Origin: Myxococcales bacterium
GTDB taxonomy: Bacteria > Myxococcota_A > Polyangia > Polyangiales > Polyangiaceae
DNA: 64,000 nt
Direction of reading: 5' to 3'
NCBI GenBank assembly: GCA_016191785.1
Contig: JACPVJ010000184.1
Location: 1-64,000, forward strand
Under the pieces are notes generated by a model. That model saw nothing but the letters and a program-made list of their open reading frames with translations, made no database searches and had not been told where the DNA came from. The translations under genes were made by a program, and so were the position numbers. Shown piece after piece: positions 56,076-64,000 of the stretch. Positions within the stretch are counted from its first letter, which is position 1. Each line of letters begins with the position of its first letter.

Positions 56076-56678
56076 TCAGCCGCGCGTGAGCTCTTTGACC
56101 AGCGGGCCCACGGCCTGGAACAGACGGTCGAGGTGCGCAGGGACGGGTTGCGTGCCGGCGAAGTGGACGACCAGCCCGCCGGGGCGGACCTCGACGTGCC
56201 CCGAGAACTTCCACGACGCGAAGAGCGCTCGCGCCCCCTTGGGGAACGCCGCTGCCGCCTCGGACGGCGAGGCGGCCAGCGTGAGCATGTGCTGGTCCCA
56301 CACCGGGTCACCGACCTTCACGGTCGGCATGGGCGGGTTCTCGAGGTAGCTGACCCGGGTGTTGAAGTGCTCGCCGCCGCGCGCGGCGGCCCGCCGCACG
56401 AACCCCGGATGGGTGACGAACAGGAGCGCGGTGCGATCGACCGGCTCGCTGTCGAGGGGCGCGTGCCAGGGCTCGGCGATGGTGGCGCTGCCCGGGGGCA
56501 CCGACCACGACGCGGCGTTGAACCAGGCTTCTGCGGCGACCATGGTGTCGAAGGGCTCCCAGGCCGAAAACCAGGACTGATCGGGCCATGGCTCGAGCTT
56601 CATGCGCCGGGCGCGTGCCCAGGCGGCGACCTCGGCAGAGCCTTCGGGGAGCGCGGGTGAGGGCGTCGGCACGGACAC
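56076..56678 (-). CDS. Hypothetical protein
   Basis: A 200-residue protein of unknown family with no signal peptide. It starts MSVPTPSPALPEGSAEVAAW, with WFSAWEPFDTMVAAEAWFNA and TALLFVTHPGFVRRAAARGG in the middle, and a beta-rich end (ALFASWKFSGHVEVRPGGLV). Coding bias is strong and the length is full in one frame. It is 45 bases upstream of the OmpR-type regulator on the same strand, so it might lead that unit. It is divergent from the 56755 gene. Confidence 0.65.
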   Translation of the reverse strand: MSVPTPSPALPEGSAEVAAWARARRMKLEPWPDQSWFSAWEPFDTMVAAEAWFNAASWSVPPGSATIAEPWHAPLDSEPVDRTALLFVTHPGFVRRAAARGGEHFNTRVSYLENPPMPTVKVGDPVWDQHMLTLAASPSEAAAAFPKGARALFASWKFSGHVEVRPGGLVVHFAGTQPVPAHLDRLFQAVGPLVKELTRG

Positions 56679-56754
56679 TCATTAGATCGACTCGGGGCCC
56701 GATGGAACCGCCCGGCCTTGACGGCGACCGCGGCTCGGCGGAAGCATCGCCTGG

Positions 56755-58374
56755 GTGAAACGCTCGATTTCGAAAGCTGGGATGGTCGTGCTCGCTTTTT
56801 CGGCTGCCTTCGGCGCAGCAGCCTGTGGCGGGGGTGCGCCTGGCCCCGATTCCCCCGCGGGTTCGGCCCGTGACGAAGAGCGAGCGACCAACCTGCTCGA
56901 CAAGGCCCGGGCCGAGAAGAAGACCGAGACCTACCGGCGGTTGGTCTCTCGCTTCCCCGACAGCAAGGCGGCCGGCGAAGGCCGGGACGAGCTGGCGAAG
57001 CTCTTGGTCGACGAGGCCAAGGCGCTGCTCAAGAGCGCCGACTTCGCGACCGCGGACGAGCGCGCCGAAGAGGCGACGCTCTACGCGGGGGTCGAGCTGA
57101 CGCAGGCCGCGCGCGAGGTGCAGAAGGGCATCGACGAGGCCCGCGCGGATCGCGCTGCGAAGCGTGCGCTCGAGAGCGCGAGCGCCGGGAAGTGCGCCAG
57201 CGCGCTCAAGGCCGTCGCCGACCCGGTTCGCGCCAAGGCTCGCGCGCACTTCAAGAGCGCGCTGATGGAGAAGACCAAGGCCGCGCTCTTGACCTGCATC
57301 GAGCAGAAGCTGGCGGAAGAGGTCAAGGCCGGCAACGTCGAAGCCGCGCGATCGCTGCTCACCGCCCCCGACACCACCGCCGCGCTGGACAAAGAGAGCT
57401 ACAAGAAGGCCGAGGCCGTGCTGCAAAAGCAGCTGGTCGAGCAGGGCTTGGGCGTGCTGAAGCCGCTGCTCGACGCGCAGAAGTGGCAAGACGCGTTCAC
57501 CAAGCTGGACGAGCTCGAGAAGGCTGGCAAGCTCAGCGCTTCCGAGCGCACCATCGCGAACGGGGTGGTCCGCGACGCGGTGAAGCAGCACGTCCAGGGG
57601 CTGGTCAAGACCGCGCTGGGCGCGAAGAAGCCCGGCGACGTGCAGGCCCAGATCGACGCAGCGGTCAAGGTCGCGGGGTGGGACACCGTGCCCGAAGAGA
57701 TCGAGATGGCGCGCTGGCGTCTGTCGATTGCCGTCGAGTGCGAGCGGCTGCGCTGCAAGCTCGGCAAGCCCGCCGCGGCTTGGGCGTGGGGCGCGGTCGG
57801 GCTCCGACCCGCCGAGAGCTCGGGCGGCGCCGAGTCGGGCAAGCTGAGCCACGGCCAGAAGATCTGGATCCTGGGCAAGAGCCCGGCCTTCGCGCTGATC
57901 GCCAAGGACGATCCGGGCGCCGCCGACGGCCCCGCCCTGTTCGAGAAGGCGAGCGCGTGGGCGCCGGCCAAGGGCTTGATGGCGGCCGACACCAGCGGCT
58001 GGCTGCCGCCCAACGACCAGCTCGCCGGCGTCGTGGTTTGGGCACCGCTCCGAGCACCGGCCAAGGACTATCACCTTGGTACGGTGAAGAAGGTCGACGG
58101 GCGCAAGGCGACCGTGGTGCGCATGGCGGACAAGGCCGACGTGGTGGTCGATCTCGCGTCGCTGCGCGCGGGCACGGTCGGCTCGGGCCTCAAGGTGATG
58201 GCCTTCTGCACGGATCAGGTCCACACCGAGACGGCGAAAGTCGACAGCGTGGTGAGCACCGACGAGGGCGTGCCCAAGGTGAAGATCAAGTGCGACAAGG
58301 GCGACATCACCCGCGTCGAGATCGGAACCGCGCTCGTCACCAAGGCCGAGTGGCTGCCGCCGAAGAAGCCGTGA
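56755..58374 (+). CDS. Lipoprotein with helical-repeat body and C-terminal beta region
   Basis: A 539-residue lipoprotein (GTG start 56755; signal MKRSISKAGMVVLAFSAAFG with a weak lipobox AAC). Residues 40-300 are helical and Ala/Lys/Glu-rich with TPR-like spacing (LVSRFPDSKAAGEGRDELAK, LVKTALGAKKPGDVQAQIDA). Residues about 340-539 contain beta strands (KLSHGQKIWILGKSPAFALI, YHLGTVKKVDGRKATVVRMA, LKVMAFCTDQVHTETAKVDS). No family recognised; a scaffold or envelope-stress protein is plausible. sixA starts four bases after its stop. Confidence 0.72.
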   Translation: MKRSISKAGMVVLAFSAAFGAAACGGGAPGPDSPAGSARDEERATNLLDKARAEKKTETYRRLVSRFPDSKAAGEGRDELAKLLVDEAKALLKSADFATADERAEEATLYAGVELTQAAREVQKGIDEARADRAAKRALESASAGKCASALKAVADPVRAKARAHFKSALMEKTKAALLTCIEQKLAEEVKAGNVEAARSLLTAPDTTAALDKESYKKAEAVLQKQLVEQGLGVLKPLLDAQKWQDAFTKLDELEKAGKLSASERTIANGVVRDAVKQHVQGLVKTALGAKKPGDVQAQIDAAVKVAGWDTVPEEIEMARWRLSIAVECERLRCKLGKPAAAWAWGAVGLRPAESSGGAESGKLSHGQKIWILGKSPAFALIAKDDPGAADGPALFEKASAWAPAKGLMAADTSGWLPPNDQLAGVVVWAPLRAPAKDYHLGTVKKVDGRKATVVRMADKADVVVDLASLRAGTVGSGLKVMAFCTDQVHTETAKVDSVVSTDEGVPKVKIKCDKGDITRVEIGTALVTKAEWLPPKKP

Positions 58375-58378
58375 TGAG

Positions 58379-58867
58379 ATGAAGACGCTGCTCTTGATGC
58401 GCCACGCGAAGTCCGATTGGGACGACGCCGGCACTCCGGATCACGACCGCCCCCTGAACGCCCGCGGCGAGCGAACGGCGCCGCAGATGGCGGCGCTCTT
58501 GGTCTCGGAGCACGTCCCGCCCGACCTGATCCTGAGCTCCACGGCGCTGCGCGCCCGCGCCACCGCGCTGGCGGTCGCCGAGGCCACCGGCTGGAAGCCC
58601 GAGCTCTGCCTGCGACACGAGCTCTATCTGGCCGCGCCCTCGCGCATCGTCCAAGCGATCGTCCGCGCGCCCTCGGGGGTCGACTGCCTGCTGGTCGTCG
58701 GCCACAACCCAGGCATGGAAGAGCTGGTGAGCGACCTCGCGACGACGCGTCAGTCGATGCCGACCGCGGCCGTCGCGCGCTTCGCGATCCCCGTCGACGA
58801 CTGGGCCGCGTTCGCCGGCGCGCGCGCAGAGCTGGTGCAGGTCTGGCGCCCGCGCGACGTGGCGTGA
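58379..58867 (+). CDS. sixA: Phosphohistidine phosphatase SixA-like
   Basis: A 162-residue histidine phosphatase of the SixA branch, which removes phosphate from phosphohistidine proteins such as phosphotransfer domains. RHAKSD at the N-terminus (LLLMRHAKSDWDDAGTPDHD) is the catalytic RHG-type motif, DLILSSTALRARATALAVAE the second, and LLVVGHNPGMEELVSDLA the third with its His. Full length for the group, soluble. Close to the preceding lipoprotein gene (4-base gap). Confidence 0.92.
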   Translation: MKTLLLMRHAKSDWDDAGTPDHDRPLNARGERTAPQMAALLVSEHVPPDLILSSTALRARATALAVAEATGWKPELCLRHELYLAAPSRIVQAIVRAPSGVDCLLVVGHNPGMEELVSDLATTRQSMPTAAVARFAIPVDDWAAFAGARAELVQVWRPRDVA

Positions 58868-58949
58868 CGAGCGCACGTGCGCCGTCGCGCTGAAAGCATG
58901 AGCACGACTTTTCTGGAAACTCGGCGCGCGCGCGGGCCGAGGCGGAGGC

Positions 58950-60095
58950 ATGACCTCGATCCGTGCGCTCGTCGTTGGGCTCTGTTCGCTCTGCCTCGCC
59001 AGCTGCTCCGGGGAACCCTTCCGGGCCATCGCCGAGCCCGAGCCCGAGCGCGGTGAACCGCAGCTCGGCCTTCCGGTGAACCCCGTGGCCGGCCCGCCCG
59101 TGACCACCCTCCCGCGCCATACCGAGCGGGCCTTCGCTCGCAAAGGCGGGAGCCTGATCGCCGAGCTCGACGCGCAGACGGGGCGCGTCTTTTCGACCAC
59201 CGTCGCCGGCGCGGTCCTGCGCGACCTCGCGCGGGAGGGCGATCGCCTGGTGGCGGCGATCTCTGGGGACGATCTCGAGTCGACCACGGTTCGCGCGCTG
59301 CGGGTCCAGAAAGGAGAGATCGCACCCGCTGGCGAGAGTGACCCGCTGGGCCCCGGCGGCCGCCTGTTTGCGTTTCCGCCGTTCACGCTGGCGCTCACCG
59401 AAGACATGGCCGTGACCTGGTCCCTGCTCGACGCCGATCTCCGACTCGTCCCGGGAAGCCAAGCCGTGGCTCGCCCCGCCAGCCTGGTCTCGTCCACCCT
59501 TTTGTCGCAACTGCTCGCGCTCAGCCCCACTGGCTACGACTCTGGCGAGTACTCGGACACGCTGGTGGTCGCGCGCTTCGACGAGGCCTGGCAGCTCGAC
59601 TTCCATTCGATCCCCGCGCCGGGCCGGCCGAGCTCGCGCTTGGCCGGCGCACCTGACCGCGACGAAGCGTATCTGGTGCGCAAGCACGCCGATTCGTACG
59701 ACCTCGAGCTGGCCGAGATCTCTCGCGTCACTCCTGCCGTGCCGGCCACCTTCCGCACGGTGACAGTCCCCGGCGCGCTCGGAGAACTAGAGGACATCGT
59801 GGTCGTGCCGGACCGTGACCTACTGCTCGTGCTCCTCTCGCGGGGGGCCTCCACTGGAGCGCTGGCGATCGTCCCCTTGAACGACGGGGCGACTCCCGGG
59901 CTCGTCCCGCTCTCTGCCCCCGTCGAGTCGTCACCGTGGTTTCAGCGGGCGTTGGCTCTCTTGCCCTCGGGGCGGGTGCTCGCCGCGACGACCCTGCGCC
60001 TCGAGGCCTTCGACCTGGTCGCCGGCCCTGCGTTGCTGCGCCGCGACGACTTCGACGGTGAGGGGCTGGTCGCCCCGGTGGTCGGGTGGGAATGA
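58950..60095 (+). CDS. Lipoprotein, possible beta-propeller
   Basis: A 381-residue lipoprotein (MTSIRALVVGLCSLCLASCS; lipobox LASC) preceded by GGCGGAGG. The body has repeated beta-rich blades (AFARKGGSLIAELDAQTGRV, LVAAISGDDLESTTVRALRV, LEDIVVVPDRDLLLVLLSRG, RVLAATTLRLEAFDLVAGPA), suggesting a propeller-like fold. No binding site identified. Single gene; the TetR gene promoter follows within 20 bases of its stop. Confidence 0.7.
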   Translation: MTSIRALVVGLCSLCLASCSGEPFRAIAEPEPERGEPQLGLPVNPVAGPPVTTLPRHTERAFARKGGSLIAELDAQTGRVFSTTVAGAVLRDLAREGDRLVAAISGDDLESTTVRALRVQKGEIAPAGESDPLGPGGRLFAFPPFTLALTEDMAVTWSLLDADLRLVPGSQAVARPASLVSSTLLSQLLALSPTGYDSGEYSDTLVVARFDEAWQLDFHSIPAPGRPSSRLAGAPDRDEAYLVRKHADSYDLELAEISRVTPAVPATFRTVTVPGALGELEDIVVVPDRDLLLVLLSRGASTGALAIVPLNDGATPGLVPLSAPVESSPWFQRALALLPSGRVLAATTLRLEAFDLVAGPALLRRDDFDGEGLVAPVVGWE

Positions 60096-60111
60096 CTGCC
60101 GTCCGAAGCGC

Positions 60112-60163
60112 TTGACACCGCCTCCGTGGCCTGTTAAACACTCGTTTAGAACGGCTGTTTAAC
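60112..60163 (+). promoter_or_regulatory. Promoter and palindromic operator of the TetR operon
   Basis: TTGACA (60112-60117) with TAAACA 17 bases on (60135-60140) reads as a sigma70-type promoter with a perfect -35. GTTAAAC (60133-60139) and GTTTAAC (60157-60163) form a perfect 7-base inverted repeat around an 17-base spacer. It overlaps the -10 region and ends one base before ATG 60165, ideal for autorepression by the TetR protein. It is one of the few A/T-rich stretches here. Confidence 0.6.
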
Positions 60164-60164
60164 G

Positions 60165-60767
60165 ATGGATTCCAGCACGATTCCTGCGGCAACCAACGAC
60201 GGGGTGAAGGAACGCATCCTCGCAGCTGCCCGCGCCGAGTTCGCCCAGCGCGGGCTCGGCGCCGCCTCGGTCCGGACCATCGCCCAGCGCGCCGAGACCA
60301 CCGCGGCAATGATCAACTACTACTTCGGCGGCAAGCAGGCGCTGTACGACAACGTCGTCGCCGACGCGCAGGGGCGCCTCTTCGCTCGGCTCGCCGCGGC
60401 GATCGCGGCCGGGGGCAGGGAAGGGCTGCCGGTCCGGCTGGCGCTGGCACACTTCGACTTCTTGGTCGAAGAGCGCGAGCTGCAGCGGCTGTTGCTGCGG
60501 CAGATGCTCGACCAGGGTGACGCCGTGCGCGAGCGCTCCGAGGTCATCGTCGGTCCGCTCACGAAGCTCATGCACGAGCACTTCGGTGACCGCGACGAGG
60601 CGCGCGAGATCGCGATCAGCGTCTTCGGCGCCATCTCTGGCTACTTCATCTACGAGCCCGTGCTCGGAGTGTTTCTCGGGCAAGACCCGCTGTCGCCCGC
60701 GCGCCTGGCCGCGCGTCGACGTCACGTGGCCGAGCTCACCCTGCTTCTGGAAAGGTCCACGCCATGA
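60165..60767 (+). CDS. TetR-family transcriptional regulator
   Basis: A 200-residue repressor. The N-terminal helix-turn-helix is classical TetR (KERILAAARAEFAQRGLGAA, SVRTIAQRAETTAAMINYYF, GGKQALYDNVV). The C-terminal ligand domain is helical and resembles CecR/YbiH-type (FDFLVEERELQRLLLRQMLD, FGAISGYFIYEPVLG). It overlaps the radical SAM gene by four bases (ATGA at 60764), so it is the first gene of that operon and likely represses it together with itself. Ligand unknown. Confidence 0.93.
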   Translation: MDSSTIPAATNDGVKERILAAARAEFAQRGLGAASVRTIAQRAETTAAMINYYFGGKQALYDNVVADAQGRLFARLAAAIAAGGREGLPVRLALAHFDFLVEERELQRLLLRQMLDQGDAVRERSEVIVGPLTKLMHEHFGDRDEAREIAISVFGAISGYFIYEPVLGVFLGQDPLSPARLAARRRHVAELTLLLERSTP

Positions 60768-61840
60768 ATCACAGAGTCGACTTCCTCGAATTGGCCCGCG
60801 GCATCGCCGGCGCCCGCTTGGGCCTGCAGCACCCCATCTATCTGGTGCACGCACTCACTGCGCGCTGCAACGCGCGCTGCGGTTTCTGCGCCTGGAACCC
60901 GGACTTCTACGACCCACGGCAGCAGCTCTCGACGGCCGCCATCAAGCAGCTGTACACCGACGCGCGTCGGGCTGGGTTCGTGGGGCTCTCGATCTGGGGC
61001 GGCGAGCCGCTGGTCTACCCGGACTTCGAAGAGTGCGTCTCGCACGCCCGCGAGCTGGGCCTCTTCACCAACATGGTGACCAACGGCTTCCTCTTGCGAA
61101 AGAAGCTGGCCGCGGTCGCGGACAACATCGACAAGCTGAGCATCTCGCTCGACCACCCGTCGGCGAAACACGACGAAATGCGAGGGATCCGCGGGCTGTT
61201 CGACGAAATCGTGGCAGGCACGAAGGCGCTGCGCGCGCGTGACCCGAAGAAGACCATCCTCTTCGTGTGCACCCTCCAGAAGGCCAACGTGGACCGGCCC
61301 ACGTTGCGCCGCTTGGCGGAACTCTGTGCCGATCTGGGCGTCTTGGGGGTGTTCAACGGGCTGCGCGAAGAGGCCGCCACCGAGGGCGGGGACGCCGGGC
61401 TCTCGCAGTACGCGCCGTCAGAGGACGAGCTCGGGGAGGCCTTCGCGTTCTTGCAGCAGCTGAAGCGGCAGGGGTACCCGATCCTGAACTCGAACACCCA
61501 CCTGAACATGATGCAGAAGGGCCCGCCCGAGTATCACTGTCACTGGCCGAAGTTCATGCTGCCCATCGAGGCCAACGGCGACGTGGTCGACTGCATGCAC
61601 TGGGGCACGCGTCCCATTGCCAACCTGAAAGAGACGACGCTGGACGAGGTGCTGCGCCATCCGCGCGTGCGTGCGCTCGCGGGCCGCGAGGGCGAGAGCT
61701 GCCACAAGTGCGTGTCGATTCATCGCGTCGAGATCTCGGAGGTGTGCGGCGGTAATCTCGAGCCGGTGGTCTCGTGGGCCAAGCTCAAGGCACCCCGGCG
61801 CTTGCCGGTGTTCGGAGCGCGTGCCGCGGTGTCGGGGTGA
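60764..61840 (+). CDS. Radical SAM enzyme with C-terminal cysteine-rich region
   Basis: A 358-residue radical SAM protein. Cluster motif CNARCGFC at residues 35-42, GGEP motif in LSIWGGEPLVYPDFEECVSH, then NMVTNGFLL and KLSISLDHPSAKHDEMRGIR. C-terminal Cys (YHCHWPKFMLPIEANGDVVD, CMHWGTRP, ESCHKCVSIHRVEISEVCGG) form a SPASM-like region that may hold an extra cluster. It overlaps the TetR gene and lies 3 bases before the SCP2-E1 gene. No precursor peptide is visible, so a small-molecule or lipid substrate is as likely as a peptide. Confidence 0.88.
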   Translation: MNHRVDFLELARGIAGARLGLQHPIYLVHALTARCNARCGFCAWNPDFYDPRQQLSTAAIKQLYTDARRAGFVGLSIWGGEPLVYPDFEECVSHARELGLFTNMVTNGFLLRKKLAAVADNIDKLSISLDHPSAKHDEMRGIRGLFDEIVAGTKALRARDPKKTILFVCTLQKANVDRPTLRRLAELCADLGVLGVFNGLREEAATEGGDAGLSQYAPSEDELGEAFAFLQQLKRQGYPILNSNTHLNMMQKGPPEYHCHWPKFMLPIEANGDVVDCMHWGTRPIANLKETTLDEVLRHPRVRALAGREGESCHKCVSIHRVEISEVCGGNLEPVVSWAKLKAPRRLPVFGARAAVSG

Positions 61841-61843
61841 GTC

Positions 61844-64000
61844 ATGGGCAAGTTCACCGACCGTGCCGAGTTCGAGCGGGTGATGGCGCGCTTGTTCGAG
61901 CGCCTGATGGCGTCGCCCGACGTGGCTGACCCGCTGACCCGCACCGAGCTGGTGGTGCGCTTTCGCTATCCGGATCTCGGCTCGGTGCTCACCTTCGACC
62001 TGAAGCACCGCCCGGCCGAGTTCTCGACCACCGAGGGCGCGACCGCCGACGTCGAGATGGTGCAATCGTCCGACACCGCCCACGAGTTCTGGCTGGGCGA
62101 GCTGAACCCGGTGCGCGCCATCGCCACCGGGCGGGTCCGAGCGCGCGGGGACGTGGCCAGCGCGCTCAAGCTGCTGCCGGCGATTCGCCCGGCGTTTCGC
62201 ATCTACCCCGACGTGCTCCGGGAGCTCGGGCTGGCGGAGGTGGCCGGCCCGAGCAAGCGACGACACCGCCTCGACTGGAAGCGCTTCTTGACGCGTCTCG
62301 GTCGCCCCGGTGCAAAAGCCCCGCACGGCCTCGAAGACACGCGACCGCCGACCCAGGCCGAGCCCGTGGTGCCGGCCACCGAGGCAAGGCCCCTGCCCGA
62401 CGACGAGCCCGCGCTGCGCGTGGAGATGCTGGGCCGCATGCACTTGATCCGCGAGCTCGAGGAGCGACTGGCCGCCGAGTGGCACGCCGGCGCCTTGCCC
62501 ACCGCGGCCATCCACCTGAGCACCGGGCAAGAGGGCGTCGCCGTGGGCGTGTGCTTCGCGCTGCGTCGCGACGACGTGATCGCCACCACGCACCGCGGGC
62601 ACGGCCACATGCTCGCCAAGGGGGCGCCGGCCGATCGCATGATGGCCGAGATCTTCGGGAAAGAGACCGGGCTGTGCGCGGGGAAGGGCGGCAGCATGCA
62701 CGTGACCGACGCCAGCGTGGGCGCCATCGGTGCCAACGGCATCGTGGGCGCGTCCCCACTCATGGCGCTGGGCGCGGCGCTGGCGTTCTCGCACCAAGAG
62801 CGCGACGCGGTGGCGGTGGCATTCCTGGGCGACGGCGCGACCAACCAGGGCATGTTCCACGAGGCGCTGAACCTGGCGTCGGTCTGGAAGCTCCCGGTGC
62901 TGTTCGTGATCGAGAACAACGGTTACGGCGAGTTCACGCCGCAGTCCGGTTCGACCAACCTGCCCCGGCTGGCCGAGCGCGCTCGCAGCTACGGGATGCC
63001 CGGGGTCACCGTGGACGGCAACGACGTGGGCGAGGTGCACCGGGCGGCGAGCGAGCTCGTGGCGCGCGCCCGCGCGGGTGACGGGCCGGCGCTGCTCGAG
63101 TGCGTGACCTATCGCTGGCGTGGCCACATGGAGGGCGACGCGCAGAGCTATCGCTCGGCGGCCGAGCTCGAAGCGTGGAAGGCCAAGGACCCGTGCGTGC
63201 AGCTGAGGGACCGGCTGATCGCGGAGCGTGTGATCGACGCGCCGAAGGCTCAGGCGATCTCGGACGAGGCCCGCCGGGCCGTCGATGCGGCGATCGATTT
63301 CGCGCGTCGTTCCCCCGAGCCCGAGCCGTCTGCGCTGATCACCCACGTGTTCTCCCCCGAGCCGAACCGCGTCGACGCCGACCCGGCGGGGCCGTACGAG
63401 ACGGTCACCGCGTCGGCCGCCATCAACCGTGCGCTGCGCGAAGAGATGCAGCGCGATCCGAGCGTGCTCTTGCTCGGTGAAGACATCACCCTGGGCGGGT
63501 ACCTGGCGGTGACGAAGGGGCTGGTCGAAGACTTCGGCACGCGGCGGGTGCGCGACACACCGATCAGCGAGAACGCCATCGTCGGTGGGGCAGTGGGCGC
63601 CGCCATGAATGGCCTCAGGCCCGTGGCCGAGATCTTGTTCTCGGACTTCCTCACGGTGTGCGCCGACCCGCTGGTGAACCAGGCCGCCAAGCTGCGCTAC
63701 ATGTCGGGTGGGCAGTACTCGGTGCCGATGGTGGTGCGCACGCCGGGCGGCGCCGGGCTGGGCATGGCCGCGCAGCACTCGCAGTCCCTCGAGTCGTGGT
63801 TCATGAACGTCCCCGGTCTGATCATCGCGGCGCCGGGCACGGTGCGGGACTGTCGCGCGCTGCTCAAGGCGGCGATTCGCTCGGACAACCCGGTGCTGTT
63901 CTTCGAGCACAAGCTGCTCTACCTGACCGAGGGCTCGATCCCCGTCGCCGACGACGTGGCCCCCCTCGGGGTCGCGAAGGTGGTGCGCTCGGGTGGCGAC
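61844..64000 (+). CDS. SCP2 domain fused to E1-alpha and E1-beta of a thiamine-dependent dehydrogenase (3' end missing)
   Basis: Open from ATG 61844 to the window end (719 codons, no stop). Residues 1-105 are an SCP2/sterol-carrier-type domain (LVVRFRYPDLGSVLTFDLKH, AHEFWLGELNPVRAIATGRV, KLLPAIRPAFRIYP). After a linker (115-185), residues about 187-500 are E1-alpha of the acetoin/pyruvate dehydrogenase type (IHLSTGQEGVAVGVCFALRR, THRGHGHMLAKG, GKGGSMHVTDASVGAIGANG) with the thiamine-diphosphate motif GDGATNQGMFHEALNLAS near 329. From about 518 runs E1-beta (AAINRALREEMQRDPSVLLL, GEDITLGGYLAVTKGL, TPISENAIVGGAVGAAMNGL). A lipid-carrier domain on such an E1 is not usual. Expected partners E2/E3 would lie beyond the window. 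Confidence 0.9.
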   Translation, partial: MGKFTDRAEFERVMARLFERLMASPDVADPLTRTELVVRFRYPDLGSVLTFDLKHRPAEFSTTEGATADVEMVQSSDTAHEFWLGELNPVRAIATGRVRARGDVASALKLLPAIRPAFRIYPDVLRELGLAEVAGPSKRRHRLDWKRFLTRLGRPGAKAPHGLEDTRPPTQAEPVVPATEARPLPDDEPALRVEMLGRMHLIRELEERLAAEWHAGALPTAAIHLSTGQEGVAVGVCFALRRDDVIATTHRGHGHMLAKGAPADRMMAEIFGKETGLCAGKGGSMHVTDASVGAIGANGIVGASPLMALGAALAFSHQERDAVAVAFLGDGATNQGMFHEALNLASVWKLPVLFVIENNGYGEFTPQSGSTNLPRLAERARSYGMPGVTVDGNDVGEVHRAASELVARARAGDGPALLECVTYRWRGHMEGDAQSYRSAAELEAWKAKDPCVQLRDRLIAERVIDAPKAQAISDEARRAVDAAIDFARRSPEPEPSALITHVFSPEPNRVDADPAGPYETVTASAAINRALREEMQRDPSVLLLGEDITLGGYLAVTKGLVEDFGTRRVRDTPISENAIVGGAVGAAMNGLRPVAEILFSDFLTVCADPLVNQAAKLRYMSGGQYSVPMVVRTPGGAGLGMAAQHSQSLESWFMNVPGLIIAAPGTVRDCRALLKAAIRSDNPVLFFEHKLLYLTEGSIPVADDVAPLGVAKVVRSGGD

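Noticed and set aside
1-64000. tRNA, rRNA, insertion sequences and integrase-type attachment sites
   Set aside because: No cloverleaf-like stretch with a conserved T-loop, no rRNA sequence, no transposase or integrase frame was seen in any gap or gene.

Overview
The window is very GC-rich DNA with a strong G/C bias at third codon positions, frequent GTG starts, many start/stop overlaps of the GTGA/ATGA type and almost no spare DNA. The gene content points to a myxobacterium (Myxococcota, probably Polyangiales; inference). It has many lipoproteins with low-complexity Gly/Ser/Pro/His stalks, Hanks-type Ser/Thr kinases (one with HEAT repeats), a right-handed beta-helix protein ending in a Gly/Ser tail, a Uma2-family gene, several radical SAM enzymes and a sigma54-dependent response regulator. 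About 60 protein genes are supported. I found no rRNA, tRNA, CRISPR array or insertion sequence, and no stretch over 300 bases lacks a gene (largest gaps are about 250-270 bases, near 2178, 7785 and 43687).

Layout. 1-7.8 kb: a truncated secreted beta-helix protein, small hypotheticals, a DUF3892 protein, a radical SAM enzyme, an isolated FliO/FliP-type export-gate pair, a lipoprotein esterase and a Uma2 protein. 7.9-13 kb: a four-gene ABC module of the gliding-motility (GldA/GldF/GldG) type plus a DUF4340 protein, with promoter and leader hairpin. 13-21.3 kb: a serine beta-lactamase-like lipoprotein, a class II glutamine amidotransferase, pheT without pheS, and secreted proteins and lipoproteins. 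21.4-31.9 kb: a radical SAM enzyme, an unusual LtrA-KirBac potassium channel fusion with an LCM-type methyltransferase upstream, a cyclophilin, an alpha/beta hydrolase, lipoproteins and a membrane Ser/Thr kinase. 32-43 kb: an acyltransferase, a giant kinase-HEAT protein, a decayed GxxExxY gene framed by inverted repeats, a J-domain protein, an M48 protease-TerB protein, and a GMC oxidoreductase with a small partner.

43.9-52.9 kb is the most coherent unit. A Tat-exported molybdopterin oxidoreductase, its four-cluster ferredoxin subunit and two haem-binding lipoproteins replace the usual membrane anchor. Upstream on the same strand lie a PhnD-like binding lipoprotein, a histidine kinase and an NtrC-type regulator. 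A near-consensus sigma54 promoter and palindromic upstream sites lie between the regulator gene and the first cytochrome gene, so the regulator very likely switches on the respiratory operon in response to the ligand of the binding protein. The layout recalls AioXSR/ArxXSR control of arsenic respiration, but the substrate here is unproven.

52.9-64 kb: uppS, an OmpR-type two-component pair, lipoproteins, sixA, and a TetR-radical SAM-dehydrogenase operon. Its last gene joins an SCP2 sterol-carrier domain to E1-alpha and E1-beta of a 2-oxoacid/acetoin-type dehydrogenase and runs off the window end.
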